NCBI RefSeq assembly: GCF_014205335.1
Contig: NZ_JACHNH010000001.1
Location: 8,550,501 to 8,614,500 of the forward strand
Direction: 5' to 3'
Source: Amorphoplanes digitatis
Lineage (GTDB): Bacteria; Actinomycetota; Actinomycetes; Mycobacteriales; Micromonosporaceae
Length of the DNA: 64,000 nucleotides
Numbering within the stretch: position 1 is the stretch's first letter; each line of letters starts with the position of its first letter. A program made the translations under genes and the position numbers. The notes under the pieces were generated by a model. It was given only the letters and a program-made list of their open reading frames with translations, was not told the origin of the DNA and searched no databases. Of the stretch, positions 9,098 to 17,582 are shown piece after piece.

Positions 9098-9202
9098 GCG
9101 ACACTCTGCGTATCGGGCGGAGAGTCGGGGATACGACACTCGGGCGCTCTCGTCATGCCTACCGGAAATTTTCCGCAACGGTCTCACTTCAAGAACGGAA
9201 TA

Positions 9203-9219
9203 CATCACTCTGAGTGATG
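9203..9219. repeat. Inverted repeat CATCACT-CTG-AGTGATG
   Basis: Perfect 7-bp arms around 3 nt, about 105 bp past the end of the secreted-protein gene, in low-GC DNA. It could be a regulator-binding site or a weak hairpin; no T-tract follows. Confidence 0.45.
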
Positions 9220-9472
9220 TTGAGCCGCACTATTAGGTATTAGATCTTCATAAGGACTATACCGTTCAAAGCGGACTTTCCCGCTCCACCCTCGGAGGAC
9301 CCGAAACAGCAAGGCATTCATGCGCTCAAGGTTTCGGACGGGAACGCGGAATCAATAACGCCGGTCATTGTGGATACCGAGAGATCTGCATTTATTGGCG
9401 ATCGTCCCGGCTGACGGCGCGACCAATACGGATCGGCGACGACAGCGCTTCGGCAATTGATCTCGAATCACT

Positions 9473-9500
9473 CCCTTGATCGGGCAGCCCAGATCAAGGG
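9473..9500. repeat. Inverted repeat with 9-bp arms
   Basis: CCCTTGATC (9473-9481) and GATCAAGGG (9492-9500) pair perfectly around a 10-nt spacer. No T-run follows, so an operator or structured RNA is as likely as a terminator. Confidence 0.5.
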
Positions 9501-9875
9501 AAATGGCTACCCGTCCGGACCCGCCGGACCTCGGCCGAGTGATCACTCATCGGCCGGTTTCCCAGCGTTTCGCAATTGATGATCTTCGTGGTCACCAATG
9601 CCCAGGTCGGGACGGTAGATACAGCACGGTGTTTCCTGATGTTGCGCAGGGGTAGCGCCCGCCGCGACCTGCAAGCACCCTCTCCGTACGGCGACCCGGA
9701 CAGATGGCGCACGTTCCATCGCTGGTCTTGGAGCACGATCCGGGCGACCGGTACGGTTGTCACGCGGAGGTCCTAGAATTTCCGCCCGATGTTGCGTCTG
9801 GTTGGTCTCGGGCCGATATCGGATCAGCAGGACCCGGGAAGCGGCTATGGTGGCGGTCTTTCCGGAAGCGATTGA

Positions 9876-9913
9876 GGGGCCGGCGACGCGTTCAACGACG
9901 CGACTCCGGCCCC
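9876..9913 (+). terminator. Terminator-like hairpin
   Basis: GGGGCCGG (9876-9883) pairs with CCGGCCCC (9906-9913) and is followed by TTCGTCG. It marks a possible transcript end within the gene-poor stretch. Confidence 0.45.
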
Positions 9914-10226
9914 TTCGTCGATTCCCCGGTGGACCTACCCGCGGGTAACGATTTCGGTAAACAAACTTCACCGCGACCCGTACGTGCAACTTGCATCTAC
10001 TGGCCACCCTTCGGATCCTCGCATTACGACGACGGAGAGTGGTGGAATACCTCGACACCCTGGGGCACAATCAATCTCGACGATGCGATCTGCCCACCAT
10101 CAGGCCGCATCACTCCCCACGCGCCAGGCCCGAGACCACACCATTCGAACCACCTGCCGAAAGAGGCTCATCGGTGACTTGTAGTTACATTGACAAACGA
10201 CCGGCGCCGCGATCCGGACGGCGGGC

Positions 10227-10877
10227 ATGATGACCCGCGCAGCCGACGGACCGGGCGGGACCCGCGGCGGCCGGCACCGGGCCGAGTGCGCCTCCACCAC
10301 CACCGGACCGCAGACCGATCCGCCCGGCACGACGGGGCGCCCGTCGAACGCCGCCCTCGCCCGCGAGCACGAGCTGGCGCGGATGCGGGCCAAGCTGATG
10401 GACCCGGAGACCGCGGCCCGGGAGTTGGCCGAGCGGCTGACGTTCGCGCACGTGAACGCGGGCAAGCCAGCGCTGGGCGCGCTGGGCGAGGCCGTGCACT
10501 ACAGCAAGGCGACGCTGTCCAAGGTGTTCGCCGGCAAGATGGTGCCGTCCTGGCCGCTCGTCGAGAACCTGGCCGTCGCGCTACGGGTGCCGCCGCAGAC
10601 CGTCGTGCAGGAGTGGCTGCATCTCTGGACCGCCGCCAACACCCTGCGCCGCGGCACGGACGCTCCCGGCACCGCGGAGGCCGAGTCCACCCGGACCGGC
10701 TACACCTGCCCGAAATGCGGGAGCTGGGTGGTCGACACGGCCCTGCACACCGGATGGCACATGCAGATCGAACCGTCCGGCCGCGCGGCGCCAGCGAGCG
10801 AGTCGATCGGCGGCTGGAACGCGCAGTCCCGCGAGATCAGCCTGATCCAGGAGGCGCTGGCGCCCGACGGCGAGTGA
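10227..10877 (+). CDS. HTH (XRE-like) DNA-binding protein with C2H2-like zinc-finger motif
   Basis: 216 residues. The central region, about residues 55-135, is helical with a putative HTH (LGALGEAVHYSKATLSKVF, then AGKMVPSWPLVENLAVAL), as in the N-terminal XRE domains of actinobacterial regulators. From residue 161 the segment CPKCGSWVVDTALHTGWH has C161, C164, H174 and H178, a CX2CX9HX3H spacing that could bind zinc. The N-terminal 45 residues are disordered (Gly, Arg, Thr-rich). A second ATG lies at 10230. It sits alone between the low-GC stretch and the convergent ccsB. Target and ligand are unknown. Confidence 0.7.
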   Translation: MMTRAADGPGGTRGGRHRAECASTTTGPQTDPPGTTGRPSNAALAREHELARMRAKLMDPETAARELAERLTFAHVNAGKPALGALGEAVHYSKATLSKVFAGKMVPSWPLVENLAVALRVPPQTVVQEWLHLWTAANTLRRGTDAPGTAEAESTRTGYTCPKCGSWVVDTALHTGWHMQIEPSGRAAPASESIGGWNAQSREISLIQEALAPDGE

Positions 10878-10887
10878 ACCGGCCCGG

Positions 10888-11859
10888 TCAGCCGGCGTTG
10901 GCGTAGGAGTGCAGACCCTCGAAGAACAGGTTGACGCCGAAGAGGTTCATCAGCATGGTCGCGAAGCCCACGAGCGCGATCCAGGTCGCCGTCGTGCGCT
11001 TGACGCTCGGCGTCGCGCGGGCGTGCAGGTAGGCCGCGTAGACCACCCACGAGATGAACGCCCAGACCTCCTTGGGGTCCCAGCCCCAGTAGCGGCCCCA
11101 GGACGCCTCGGCCCACAGCGGGCCGGCGATCAGCGCGCCGAAGGTGAAGAGCGGGAACGCGAACGCGTGCAGGCGGAACGTCAGCCGCTCGAGCGCCGCC
11201 GCGGCCGGAACCTTGGCGCCCAGCGGGTACGGGAAGCGGCGCTTGCCCTGGTCGTGGCCCGTCTTGATGAGGAACATCGCCGCCGGAACCGCACCGATCA
11301 GGAAGATGCCCGAGGACAGGATGATCGTCGAGACGTGAACGATGTACCAGTACGAGTTCAGCGCCGGCACCAGCGGACCCACCGGCGTGTAGGCGATCAG
11401 CCCGGCCGCGCCGAGCAGCACCACCAGCGCGAGCGTCGCGAACAGGCCGAGGTGCCGGATCGCCGGCTTGCGGGTCAGCACGCCCAGCCAGACCGCGGAG
11501 CCGACGAGCGTCACCGCGAGGATGAACTCGTACATGTTGCCCCAGGGCATGCGGTCCGCCGCGAGGCCGCGGGTCACCGTGGTGCCCAGGTGCAGGGCGA
11601 ACGCCAGCCAGTTGAGCCCGACGCCGATCAGGCCGAACAGGACGCCCCGGTCGCGCCTCGGCGCGGCCTCGGCCGCCGCGTCGTCCGCGGGCGGTTCGGC
11701 CGGCGCGCCGGCGCCGACCAGCTGCCGGGCCGGGCGCGCGGCGGCGCGGCCGATGTGGCTGCGGTCACCGAACGCGTACTCGGCCGCGTAACAGACCATC
11801 GCGGCCAGGTACGCCACCACGGTCAGCGCCATCAACTGGTTGGACCAATCCGCCATCAC
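10888..11859 (-). CDS. ccsB: Cytochrome c biogenesis protein CcsB/CcsA (System II heme handling)
   Basis: 323-residue polytopic membrane protein with about eight helices and the tryptophan-rich heme-binding WWD-type motif GRYWGWDPKEVWAFISW, the hallmark of the System II cytochrome c synthetase subunit. It delivers heme to apocytochrome c on the outer face of the membrane together with ResB. Its ATG overlaps the resB stop (ATGA), and it is the last gene of the hemL-tlpA-ccdA-resB-ccsB run. Confidence 0.93.
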   Translation of the reverse strand: MMADWSNQLMALTVVAYLAAMVCYAAEYAFGDRSHIGRAAARPARQLVGAGAPAEPPADDAAAEAAPRRDRGVLFGLIGVGLNWLAFALHLGTTVTRGLAADRMPWGNMYEFILAVTLVGSAVWLGVLTRKPAIRHLGLFATLALVVLLGAAGLIAYTPVGPLVPALNSYWYIVHVSTIILSSGIFLIGAVPAAMFLIKTGHDQGKRRFPYPLGAKVPAAAALERLTFRLHAFAFPLFTFGALIAGPLWAEASWGRYWGWDPKEVWAFISWVVYAAYLHARATPSVKRTTATWIALVGFATMLMNLFGVNLFFEGLHSYANAG

Positions 11860-13472
11860 GGCGTCCTCTCATCCCGCACCGCGGCCACGACCTGCTCGAA
11901 CTCCTCGGCGAAGCCCGGATAGTCGGTGCGTGGCAGGCCACCGGCCTCCATCAAACTACCGCCGCCGCCCGGCTCGGACGCCTCAGGGTGCGAGACCCGG
12001 AACCACACCCGGCGACGATGCCCGGCCAGCGACAGCATCAGCCCCAGCAGCCCGATGGCCGCGCCGCCGAGCACCAGCGGCTGAGTGGGGTCGTAGCGGA
12101 CCGCGAGGGTGGCGAACTGGAGGGTGCCGAGGAACTCGAGCTTGCTGCCGTCGTCGAGCGTCCACGACTGACCGGCGGTCAACCGCTGCGGCCGCTCGCC
12201 GCTGACCTGCTTGAGCTGGCCGTTGGCGAGCTGCGCGCGGTCGAGCGCGTACACCGACCCGGGCAGCCCGGCGTCGACGCCCAGGTTGCCCCGGTACGCC
12301 GTCAGGAACAGCGCCGGCGAGCGCTCCGCCGGGAACACTGACGTCGGGCCGCCGCTCGGGTCGACCGTCGGCAGGTAGACACCCTCGAACGCGACCTGTA
12401 GGTCCTCGTCCCGCTTGTTCGTCTTCGGGTCGATGTTGACGTCCGGGAACTGGACGACACCCTCGCTGGTCAGCATCTGGTCGCGGGGCAGGAACGGCAC
12501 GATCTTGGTCTGCTGCTCGCCGTAGCGGTCCGTGAAGCGCAGGATCGGCGCGTACCCGTGGCCCAGCAGATGCACGTTGGCCTGCGGCAGGCGCAGCGGG
12601 TGGTTGACCGTGAACTCCTCCGGCCGCCACGGTCCGTCCTGCTCGGTCTGCACGTCGACGTGCGCGCCGAACGACCGTGGCATGCCGCTGTCCTGGTAGC
12701 TCGCGTCGAACTCGTTCAGCCGCAGGCAGAAGTACGGCAGGTCCGACGCGTCGATGCGCGGGCCGAGCGAGGACTCGTCGTACTGCGTCACCGAGTTGCA
12801 GAAGCCCCGATCGGCGCCCTGCACCAGCAGGCGGTTGCCGTGCCAGCCGTACCAGTGGCCGAAGCCGACCCCGACCAGCACCGCGAGCAGCGCGAAGTGG
12901 AAGAGCAGGTTGCCGGTCTCCTTGAGGTGGCCCTTCTCGGCGGAGACCGTCCAGGTGCCGTCCGGCCGCTCGCGCACGACCGTGCGGAAGCGGCGACGGC
13001 GCAGGACCGCCGCCGCCGCGGCGGCAGCGGCGGCCGGGTCGTCCGGTCCCGCGAGCGGCGCCGCATGCTGCGGCAGCCGCTCCAGGCGGCGAGGAGCGTC
13101 CGGGGGTACGGTGCGCAGCGCGCGCAGGTGTTCGAGCAGGCGCGGCACCACGCAGCCCACGAGCGACGTGAAGAGCAGCAGGTAGATGGCCGCGAACCAG
13201 GGCGAGGCGTAGACGTCGAACCCGCCGAGCCGGTCCAGGAACGGCGCCAGGTCGGGGTGCTCGCGGAAGTAGCCGGCGACCTTCTCCGCGTTGACCGCGC
13301 GCTGCGGCAGCACCGAGCCCGGGATCGCCGCGACGGCCAGCAGGAAGAGCAGGACCAGCGCCGTACGCATGCTGGTGAGCTGCCGCCACGAGTTGCGCAG
13401 CAGGGCCCAGGCGCGGAAGGGCCGGCGCGGCGGCTCGGCGGCGGGCGCCGGGCGCTCCTCGACCACGGTCAC
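11856..13472 (-). CDS. resB: Cytochrome c biogenesis protein ResB
   Basis: 538 residues. It has three N-terminal membrane helices (around SMRTALVLLFLLAVAAIPG, FAAIYLLLFTSLVGCVVP and LLFHFALLAVLVGVGFGHW), a large extracytoplasmic domain and a fourth helix near the C-terminus (GGAAIGLLGLMLSLAG), the ResB/Ccs1 layout. It partners with CcsB for heme attachment. The GTG at 13472 is chosen: it overlaps the ccdA stop as GTGA and gives the family N-terminus; the open frame runs further upstream only because it is antisense-like over ccdA. Confidence 0.92.
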   Translation of the reverse strand: MTVVEERPAPAAEPPRRPFRAWALLRNSWRQLTSMRTALVLLFLLAVAAIPGSVLPQRAVNAEKVAGYFREHPDLAPFLDRLGGFDVYASPWFAAIYLLLFTSLVGCVVPRLLEHLRALRTVPPDAPRRLERLPQHAAPLAGPDDPAAAAAAAAAVLRRRRFRTVVRERPDGTWTVSAEKGHLKETGNLLFHFALLAVLVGVGFGHWYGWHGNRLLVQGADRGFCNSVTQYDESSLGPRIDASDLPYFCLRLNEFDASYQDSGMPRSFGAHVDVQTEQDGPWRPEEFTVNHPLRLPQANVHLLGHGYAPILRFTDRYGEQQTKIVPFLPRDQMLTSEGVVQFPDVNIDPKTNKRDEDLQVAFEGVYLPTVDPSGGPTSVFPAERSPALFLTAYRGNLGVDAGLPGSVYALDRAQLANGQLKQVSGERPQRLTAGQSWTLDDGSKLEFLGTLQFATLAVRYDPTQPLVLGGAAIGLLGLMLSLAGHRRRVWFRVSHPEASEPGGGGSLMEAGGLPRTDYPGFAEEFEQVVAAVRDERTP

Positions 13473-14293
13473 AGCAGGGTCCCCGCGTCGAAGTTGAAGG
13501 TGGTCACCAGCCAGATCAGGAAGGTGTTCCAGCCGCCGGTGACCAGGGCGATCCCGACGGCGATGAGCAGCGCGCCGCCGATCCGGGTCACCCACCGGCT
13601 GTTGCGCCGGACGGCCTTGAAGACGCCGAGCAGCCGCCGGAAGAAGAGCCCGAACAGCACGAACGGGATGCCAAGGCCCAGGCTGTACGCCAGGGCGAGC
13701 ACCACCGCGCGGTCGGTCTGCCCGCTGGTGGTCGCCAGGCCGAGGACCGCGCCCAGCGTCGGCCCGGTGCACGGCAGCCAGGAGAGCCCGAAGAGCGCGC
13801 CGAGCAGCGGCGCGCCGGCCAGGCCGGCGTTCGGCAGCCAGGTGATCCGGGCCTGCCCCTGCGTGCCGGGCACCACGCCGAGGAACATCAGGCCGAGCAC
13901 GATGACAAGCACGCCCAGCACGATGTTCAGGGTGCGCTCGTGGGTCTTGAGCGCCAGGCCGATGTTCGCGACAAGCGTGGCGAGCAGCATGAAGACGACC
14001 GCGAAGCCGACCACGAACAGGGCGGTGCCGGCGAGCACCCGGCCGCGGCCGGCCCTGACCCGCGGCGGCCTGGTCGCCACCGCGACAGAACCGCCCGCGG
14101 GCTCTGGCTTCGGCGCGACGCCTAGCGCGGCGTCGAGGTCCGCCCCCGCCAGCCCGGTCACGTAGGACAGGTAGCCCGGCATCAGCGGGAGCACGCACGG
14201 CGACAGGAAGCTGACCAGCCCGGCGAGCGCGGCGGCGCCGATGGCCAGCAGCAGCGGCCCGTTGCTCGCCACGTCGGCGAAGGTGGCGCCCAT
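13469..14293 (-). CDS. ccdA: Cytochrome c biogenesis thiol:disulfide transporter CcdA
   Basis: 274-residue integral membrane protein of the DsbD/CcdA family, about six to seven helices. It passes reducing equivalents across the membrane to keep apocytochrome c thiols reduced. The two redox-active cysteine motifs are visible: SFLSPCVLPLMPGYLSYVTG and WLPCTGPTLGAVLG. An Ala/Pro-rich insert lies after the first helix pair. The ATG at 14293 shares its A with the tlpA stop (TGATG), which fixes the start. Confidence 0.93.
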   Translation of the reverse strand: MGATFADVASNGPLLLAIGAAALAGLVSFLSPCVLPLMPGYLSYVTGLAGADLDAALGVAPKPEPAGGSVAVATRPPRVRAGRGRVLAGTALFVVGFAVVFMLLATLVANIGLALKTHERTLNIVLGVLVIVLGLMFLGVVPGTQGQARITWLPNAGLAGAPLLGALFGLSWLPCTGPTLGAVLGLATTSGQTDRAVVLALAYSLGLGIPFVLFGLFFRRLLGVFKAVRRNSRWVTRIGGALLIAVGIALVTGGWNTFLIWLVTTFNFDAGTLL

Positions 14294-14853
14294 CAGCCGT
14301 TCCGTTCGGCGGCGATCCGCTCGACCAGCGGCTGCAACTCGCCGACCGTCGTGGCCCGGCGCATGCCGGCCGCGATCCGGCCCTGCCGGTCCAGGATCAG
14401 CGTCGCCGGGGTGCCGACCTGGGTGACGTCGAACTTCAGCGCGACGCTGCCGTCGTCGTCGAAGATGCTCGGGTAGGTGACCCGGCCGCGCTCGAACGCC
14501 TTCGCCGAGTCCCGGTCGTCGCGCGAGTTGACCCCGATGAAGGTGACGTTCTTGGCCCTGGTCGCCTGGTACGTCTGCTCGAGGTCGTCCGCCTCGGCGC
14601 GGCACGGGTTGCACCACGATCCCCAGAAGTTGACGACGACGACCTTGCCCCGGTCCTGCGACACGTCGTACGTGCCGCCGGCGAGCAGCTCACCGGTGAC
14701 CTCGCGGGCCTCCGGGCGCCGATCCGGCGTGCACTCGATCACACCCTCGGCGTTCGTGGTGCACTGCTTCTCCCAGCTCTCGCCGCCGCAGCCGGCCAGC
14801 ACGCCGGCCGCGACGGCGAACAGTGCGCTCACCGCGGCGAGCCGGCGCGGCAT
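14293..14853 (-). CDS. TlpA/ResA-like thioredoxin-fold lipoprotein
   Basis: 186 residues. The signal peptide MPRRLAAVSALFAVAAGV ends in the lipobox LAGC, so it is a membrane-tethered lipoprotein. The thioredoxin fold has the active site WGSWCNPCRAEADDLEQ (WCxxC). It reduces apocytochrome c cysteines using electrons from CcdA. Start at 14853 is set by the TGATG overlap with the upstream phosphoglycerate mutase-like gene. Confidence 0.92.
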   Translation of the reverse strand: MPRRLAAVSALFAVAAGVLAGCGGESWEKQCTTNAEGVIECTPDRRPEAREVTGELLAGGTYDVSQDRGKVVVVNFWGSWCNPCRAEADDLEQTYQATRAKNVTFIGVNSRDDRDSAKAFERGRVTYPSIFDDDGSVALKFDVTQVGTPATLILDRQGRIAAGMRRATTVGELQPLVERIAAERNG

Positions 14854-15509
14854 CACGCCCCCTTGGCCGTGCGGGCGCCGGGCGACATCGCGATGAGGGC
14901 GGCGGCGGGCTCGGCGTACTCGATGCCGACGATCTTGGCGTCCTCGAAGACGAAGGAGGTCAGGCTGGCCAGGCCGCACTGGCGGCGGCGCGGATCGTGC
15001 CAGAGGCGCTTCTTCTCCACGTACCGGCGCAGGGTCCAGATCGGCAGCTGGTGCGAGACGCAGACGGCCTCGTGTCCCTCCGCGGCGACCCGGGCGGCCT
15101 GCACCGCCGCGAACATCCGCTGCGCGATGACCAGGTAGGCCTCGCCCCAGGACGGGGTGATCGGGTCCCGCAGCACCCACCAGTGACGCGGATTGGTGAA
15201 CGCGCCGTCGCCGACGGACACCTTCTTGCCCTCGAAGTAGTTCGAGCTCTCGATGAGCCGGGTGTCCGTGGCCGTCTCCAGCCCGAACTGGGCCGCGAAG
15301 GGCTCGGCCGTCTCCTGCGCGCGCTCCAGCGGGCTCGCCACCACGTGGGTGATGTCGCGGTCGGCGAGCGCCTCGGTGGCCGCCTTCGCCATCTGCACGC
15401 CCAGCTCAGACAGGTGGAAGTCGGGCAACCGGCCGTACAGAATCTTGGCCGGGTTGTGGACCTCGCCGTGCCGCAGCACATGCACCGTCGTCCTGGTCGG
15501 CTTGCTCAT
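14853..15509 (-). CDS. Histidine phosphatase (phosphoglycerate mutase-like) family protein
   Basis: 218 residues with the catalytic RHG motif near the N-terminus (VLRHGEVHNP) and the C-terminal histidine region AVCVSHQLPIW. Substrate unknown; genes of this type often lie between hemL and the cytochrome c maturation genes in actinomycetes, so a housekeeping phosphatase is likely. The start overlaps the hemL stop (ATGA) and the stop overlaps tlpA. Confidence 0.9.
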   Translation of the reverse strand: MSKPTRTTVHVLRHGEVHNPAKILYGRLPDFHLSELGVQMAKAATEALADRDITHVVASPLERAQETAEPFAAQFGLETATDTRLIESSNYFEGKKVSVGDGAFTNPRHWWVLRDPITPSWGEAYLVIAQRMFAAVQAARVAAEGHEAVCVSHQLPIWTLRRYVEKKRLWHDPRRRQCGLASLTSFVFEDAKIVGIEYAEPAAALIAMSPGARTAKGA

Positions 15510-16843
15510 GCTTTGTCTCCCCCCGCCGCCGCTGCCGCCCGCGCCGCCGCCGGCAGCGCCGCGCCGATCTGCTCCAACGCGGCGTCGTCCAACGCCGTCG
15601 ACACGAACCACGACTCGAACGCGCTCGGCGGCAGGTAGACGCCGTGGGAGAGCATCGCGTGGAAGAACGCCTTGAACGCGGCCGTGTCCTGCGTCTTCGC
15701 CGAGTCGTAGTCCACCACGTCGACGTCCGCGAAGAAGATCGAGAACATGTTGCCGGCGAACGACAGCCGGTGCGGCACACCCGCGGTGTTCAGCGCGTCC
15801 GAGGTGAGGGCGCCGATGGTCGCCGAGAGCTCGTCCAGCCGCTTGTACACCGCGGCGTCGGCGAGCCGCAGGCTGGTCAGCCCCGCCGCGCAGGCAAGCG
15901 GGTTACCGGAGAGCGTGCCGGCCTGGTAGACCGGCCCGGCCGGCGCCAGCCGGGACATGATCTCGGTGCGGCCGCCGAAGGCCGCGGCGGGCAGACCACC
16001 ACCCATGACCTTCCCGTACGTGAAAAGGTCCGCGTCGACGGGCTCAAGCCCGGCCCAGCCGCCGGCGGAGACCCGGAAACCGGTCATCACCTCGTCGACG
16101 ATCAGCAGCGCACCATGCGCGTGGGCGATCTCGGCGATCCGCTGGTTGAAGCCGTCACGCGGCGCGATCACACCCATGTTGCCGGCCGCAGCCTCGGTGA
16201 TGATCGCGGCGATGTCGTCGTTCTCGCGGAACGCGGCCTCGACGGCGGCGACGTCGTTGTAGGGCACCACGATGGTCTCGCTGGCCGCCGCGCCGGTCAC
16301 CCCGGGCGAGTCCGGCAGCCCGAGGGTGGCGACGCCGGAACCGGCCGCGGCCAGCAGCGCGTCGACGTGCCCGTGGTAGCAGCCGGCGAACTTCACGATC
16401 TTGCTGCGCCCGGTGAAGCCCCGGGCCAGCCGGATCGCGGTCATCGTCGCCTCGGTGCCCGAGCTGACCAGGCGCACCTGCTCCACCGGCGTACGCCGGA
16501 CGATCTCCTCGGCCAGCTCGACCTCACCCTCGGTCGGCGTGCCGAAGCTGGTCCCCCGCGCGGCCGCGGCCTGCACGGCGGCGACGATCTCGGGGTGCGC
16601 GTGCCCGTGGATCAGCGGCCCCCACGAGCAGACCAGGTCCACGTAGCGGCGCCCGTCGGCGTCGACCATCCACGGGCCCTCGCCGAGCGCCATGAACCGG
16701 GGCGTCCCGCCCACGGCCTGGAACGCACGCACGGGTGAATTGACCCCGCCCGGAACGATGGCCTTGGCGCGGTCGAACAATGCCTGGGAGACCGGGGCCT
16801 CGTCCGGGTAGGGACTGCCCGCGGTGCGGTATGAGGTGGTCAC
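15506..16843 (-). CDS. hemL: Glutamate-1-semialdehyde 2,1-aminomutase HemL
   Basis: 445-residue PLP enzyme that converts glutamate-1-semialdehyde to 5-aminolevulinate in C5-pathway heme synthesis. Family landmarks are GGVNSPVRAF at the N-terminus, VSSGTEATMTAIRLARGFTG, DEVMTGFRVS and the PLP-lysine motif TYGKVMGGGLPAAAFGG. The GTG at 16843 follows AGGA and gives the normal length; the longer frame upstream adds unrelated sequence. It leads the coupled operon that matures c-type cytochromes, joining heme supply to heme use. Confidence 0.95.
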   Translation of the reverse strand: MTTSYRTAGSPYPDEAPVSQALFDRAKAIVPGGVNSPVRAFQAVGGTPRFMALGEGPWMVDADGRRYVDLVCSWGPLIHGHAHPEIVAAVQAAAARGTSFGTPTEGEVELAEEIVRRTPVEQVRLVSSGTEATMTAIRLARGFTGRSKIVKFAGCYHGHVDALLAAAGSGVATLGLPDSPGVTGAAASETIVVPYNDVAAVEAAFRENDDIAAIITEAAAGNMGVIAPRDGFNQRIAEIAHAHGALLIVDEVMTGFRVSAGGWAGLEPVDADLFTYGKVMGGGLPAAAFGGRTEIMSRLAPAGPVYQAGTLSGNPLACAAGLTSLRLADAAVYKRLDELSATIGALTSDALNTAGVPHRLSFAGNMFSIFFADVDVVDYDSAKTQDTAAFKAFFHAMLSHGVYLPPSAFESWFVSTALDDAALEQIGAALPAAARAAAAAGGDKA

Positions 16844-16987
16844 GGTGGATCCTATTCTGTCAGCGCCCTCCGGCGACCGCCTTAGCAGCCCCGGAGCCGG
16901 GTTGTACAGGTCACGATCGGGGGCCTGGCGCCCGCACCGGACCGTGTCCCACAAGCCGGATTTCTCCGCTCGCGATAGGCTCGCCCG

Positions 16988-17338
16988 GTGGAGCGACCGG
17001 AGCTGTCCATCGCGGTTCAGCGCGCCCCCGACGAGGTGGTCTTCCAACTCGCCGGGGAGATCGACGTGCTCACGGTGACCAATCTGACGGCCATGGTCAA
17101 CGAAATCCTCCTCGAACCACCGGCCCGGATCACCCTGGACATGTCGGGCGTGACGTTCTGCGACTCACAGGGCCTCGGCACGCTGGTCGTGCTCAGCCGC
17201 AAGGCCCAGCATGCCCGCGCGGTCCTCGCCCTCGCCAACGTCGGCGACTTCCTACTCCGCGTCCTGGACATCACCGGCCTCCGCAGCGCCCTGATGATCT
17301 CCTCAGCCGGACCGGTCCGCAGCGACGCCGCGCCGTGA
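16988..17338 (+). CDS. STAS-domain anti-sigma factor antagonist
   Basis: 116-residue single STAS domain (SpoIIAA/RsbV type). The phosphorylation motif FCDSQGLGTLV places the acceptor Ser at residue 60. It would bind and titrate an RsbW-type anti-sigma kinase when unphosphorylated. No cognate kinase adjoins it; the nearest RsbW-like domain is in the SpoIIE protein at 23491. GTG start at 16988, divergent from hemL; two hairpins follow. Confidence 0.88.
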   Translation: MERPELSIAVQRAPDEVVFQLAGEIDVLTVTNLTAMVNEILLEPPARITLDMSGVTFCDSQGLGTLVVLSRKAQHARAVLALANVGDFLLRVLDITGLRSALMISSAGPVRSDAAP

Positions 17339-17370
17339 TGAACCGCTGAGGGGTCGGCGGCGGAGACGCC

Positions 17371-17401
17371 GATACCCCGCCGAGCCTGTCGGCAGGGTAT
17401 C
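17371..17401 (+). terminator. Hairpin downstream of STAS gene
   Basis: GATACCC (17371-17377) pairs with GGGTATC (17395-17401), with additional inner pairing (GCCGA with TCGGC). It lies 33 bp past the STAS stop and lacks a T-run. Confidence 0.55.
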
Positions 17402-17456
17402 GGACAGCATCGTTCGGTAAGCCCGGCGCCACCCACCGCAGGATCAGGCACGGAAC

Positions 17457-17491
17457 GGCGGCCGCCGGGTACCCACCCGCGGCCGCCTTTT
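17457..17491 (+). terminator. Rho-independent terminator
   Basis: GGCGGCCGC (17457-17465) pairs with GCGGCCGCC (17479-17487) around 13 nt, followed by TTTT. This is a classic intrinsic terminator about 120 nt after the STAS gene. Confidence 0.8.
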
Positions 17492-17582
17492 CGTACCCGT
17501 GACCTGACTACGTCACCCGTCGTAGCGCGAAGGCCGCCCGTGGGACGACGTCCCCGCCACGCGGCGGCGCCATGATGCGGGT

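Larger units (their letters stand above)
9098..10226. other. Low-GC 1.1-kb stretch with no credible gene
   Basis: The stretch is visibly richer in A and T than its neighbours, and every open frame in it (for example 9543-10070 minus, 9704-10177 plus) lacks actinobacterial codon bias, a Shine-Dalgarno site and family resemblance. It holds several dyads, listed separately: 9203-9219, 9473-9500 and 9876-9913. It may be decayed or laterally acquired sequence, long UTRs, or house an unrecognised ncRNA. Confidence 0.6.

Noticed and set aside
9543..10177. Open frames in the low-GC stretch (minus 9543-10070, plus 9704-10177)
   Set aside because: No ribosome site, codon bias or recognisable domain; hairpins fall within them.
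12558..14165. 535-codon plus-strand open frame over resB and ccdA
   Set aside because: Antisense to conserved membrane genes; composition is biased and no ribosome site precedes it.
13473..14198. Upstream extension of the resB frame
   Set aside because: The extra residues are a frame-shifted reading of ccdA; the GTGA overlap at 13469-13472 gives the real start.
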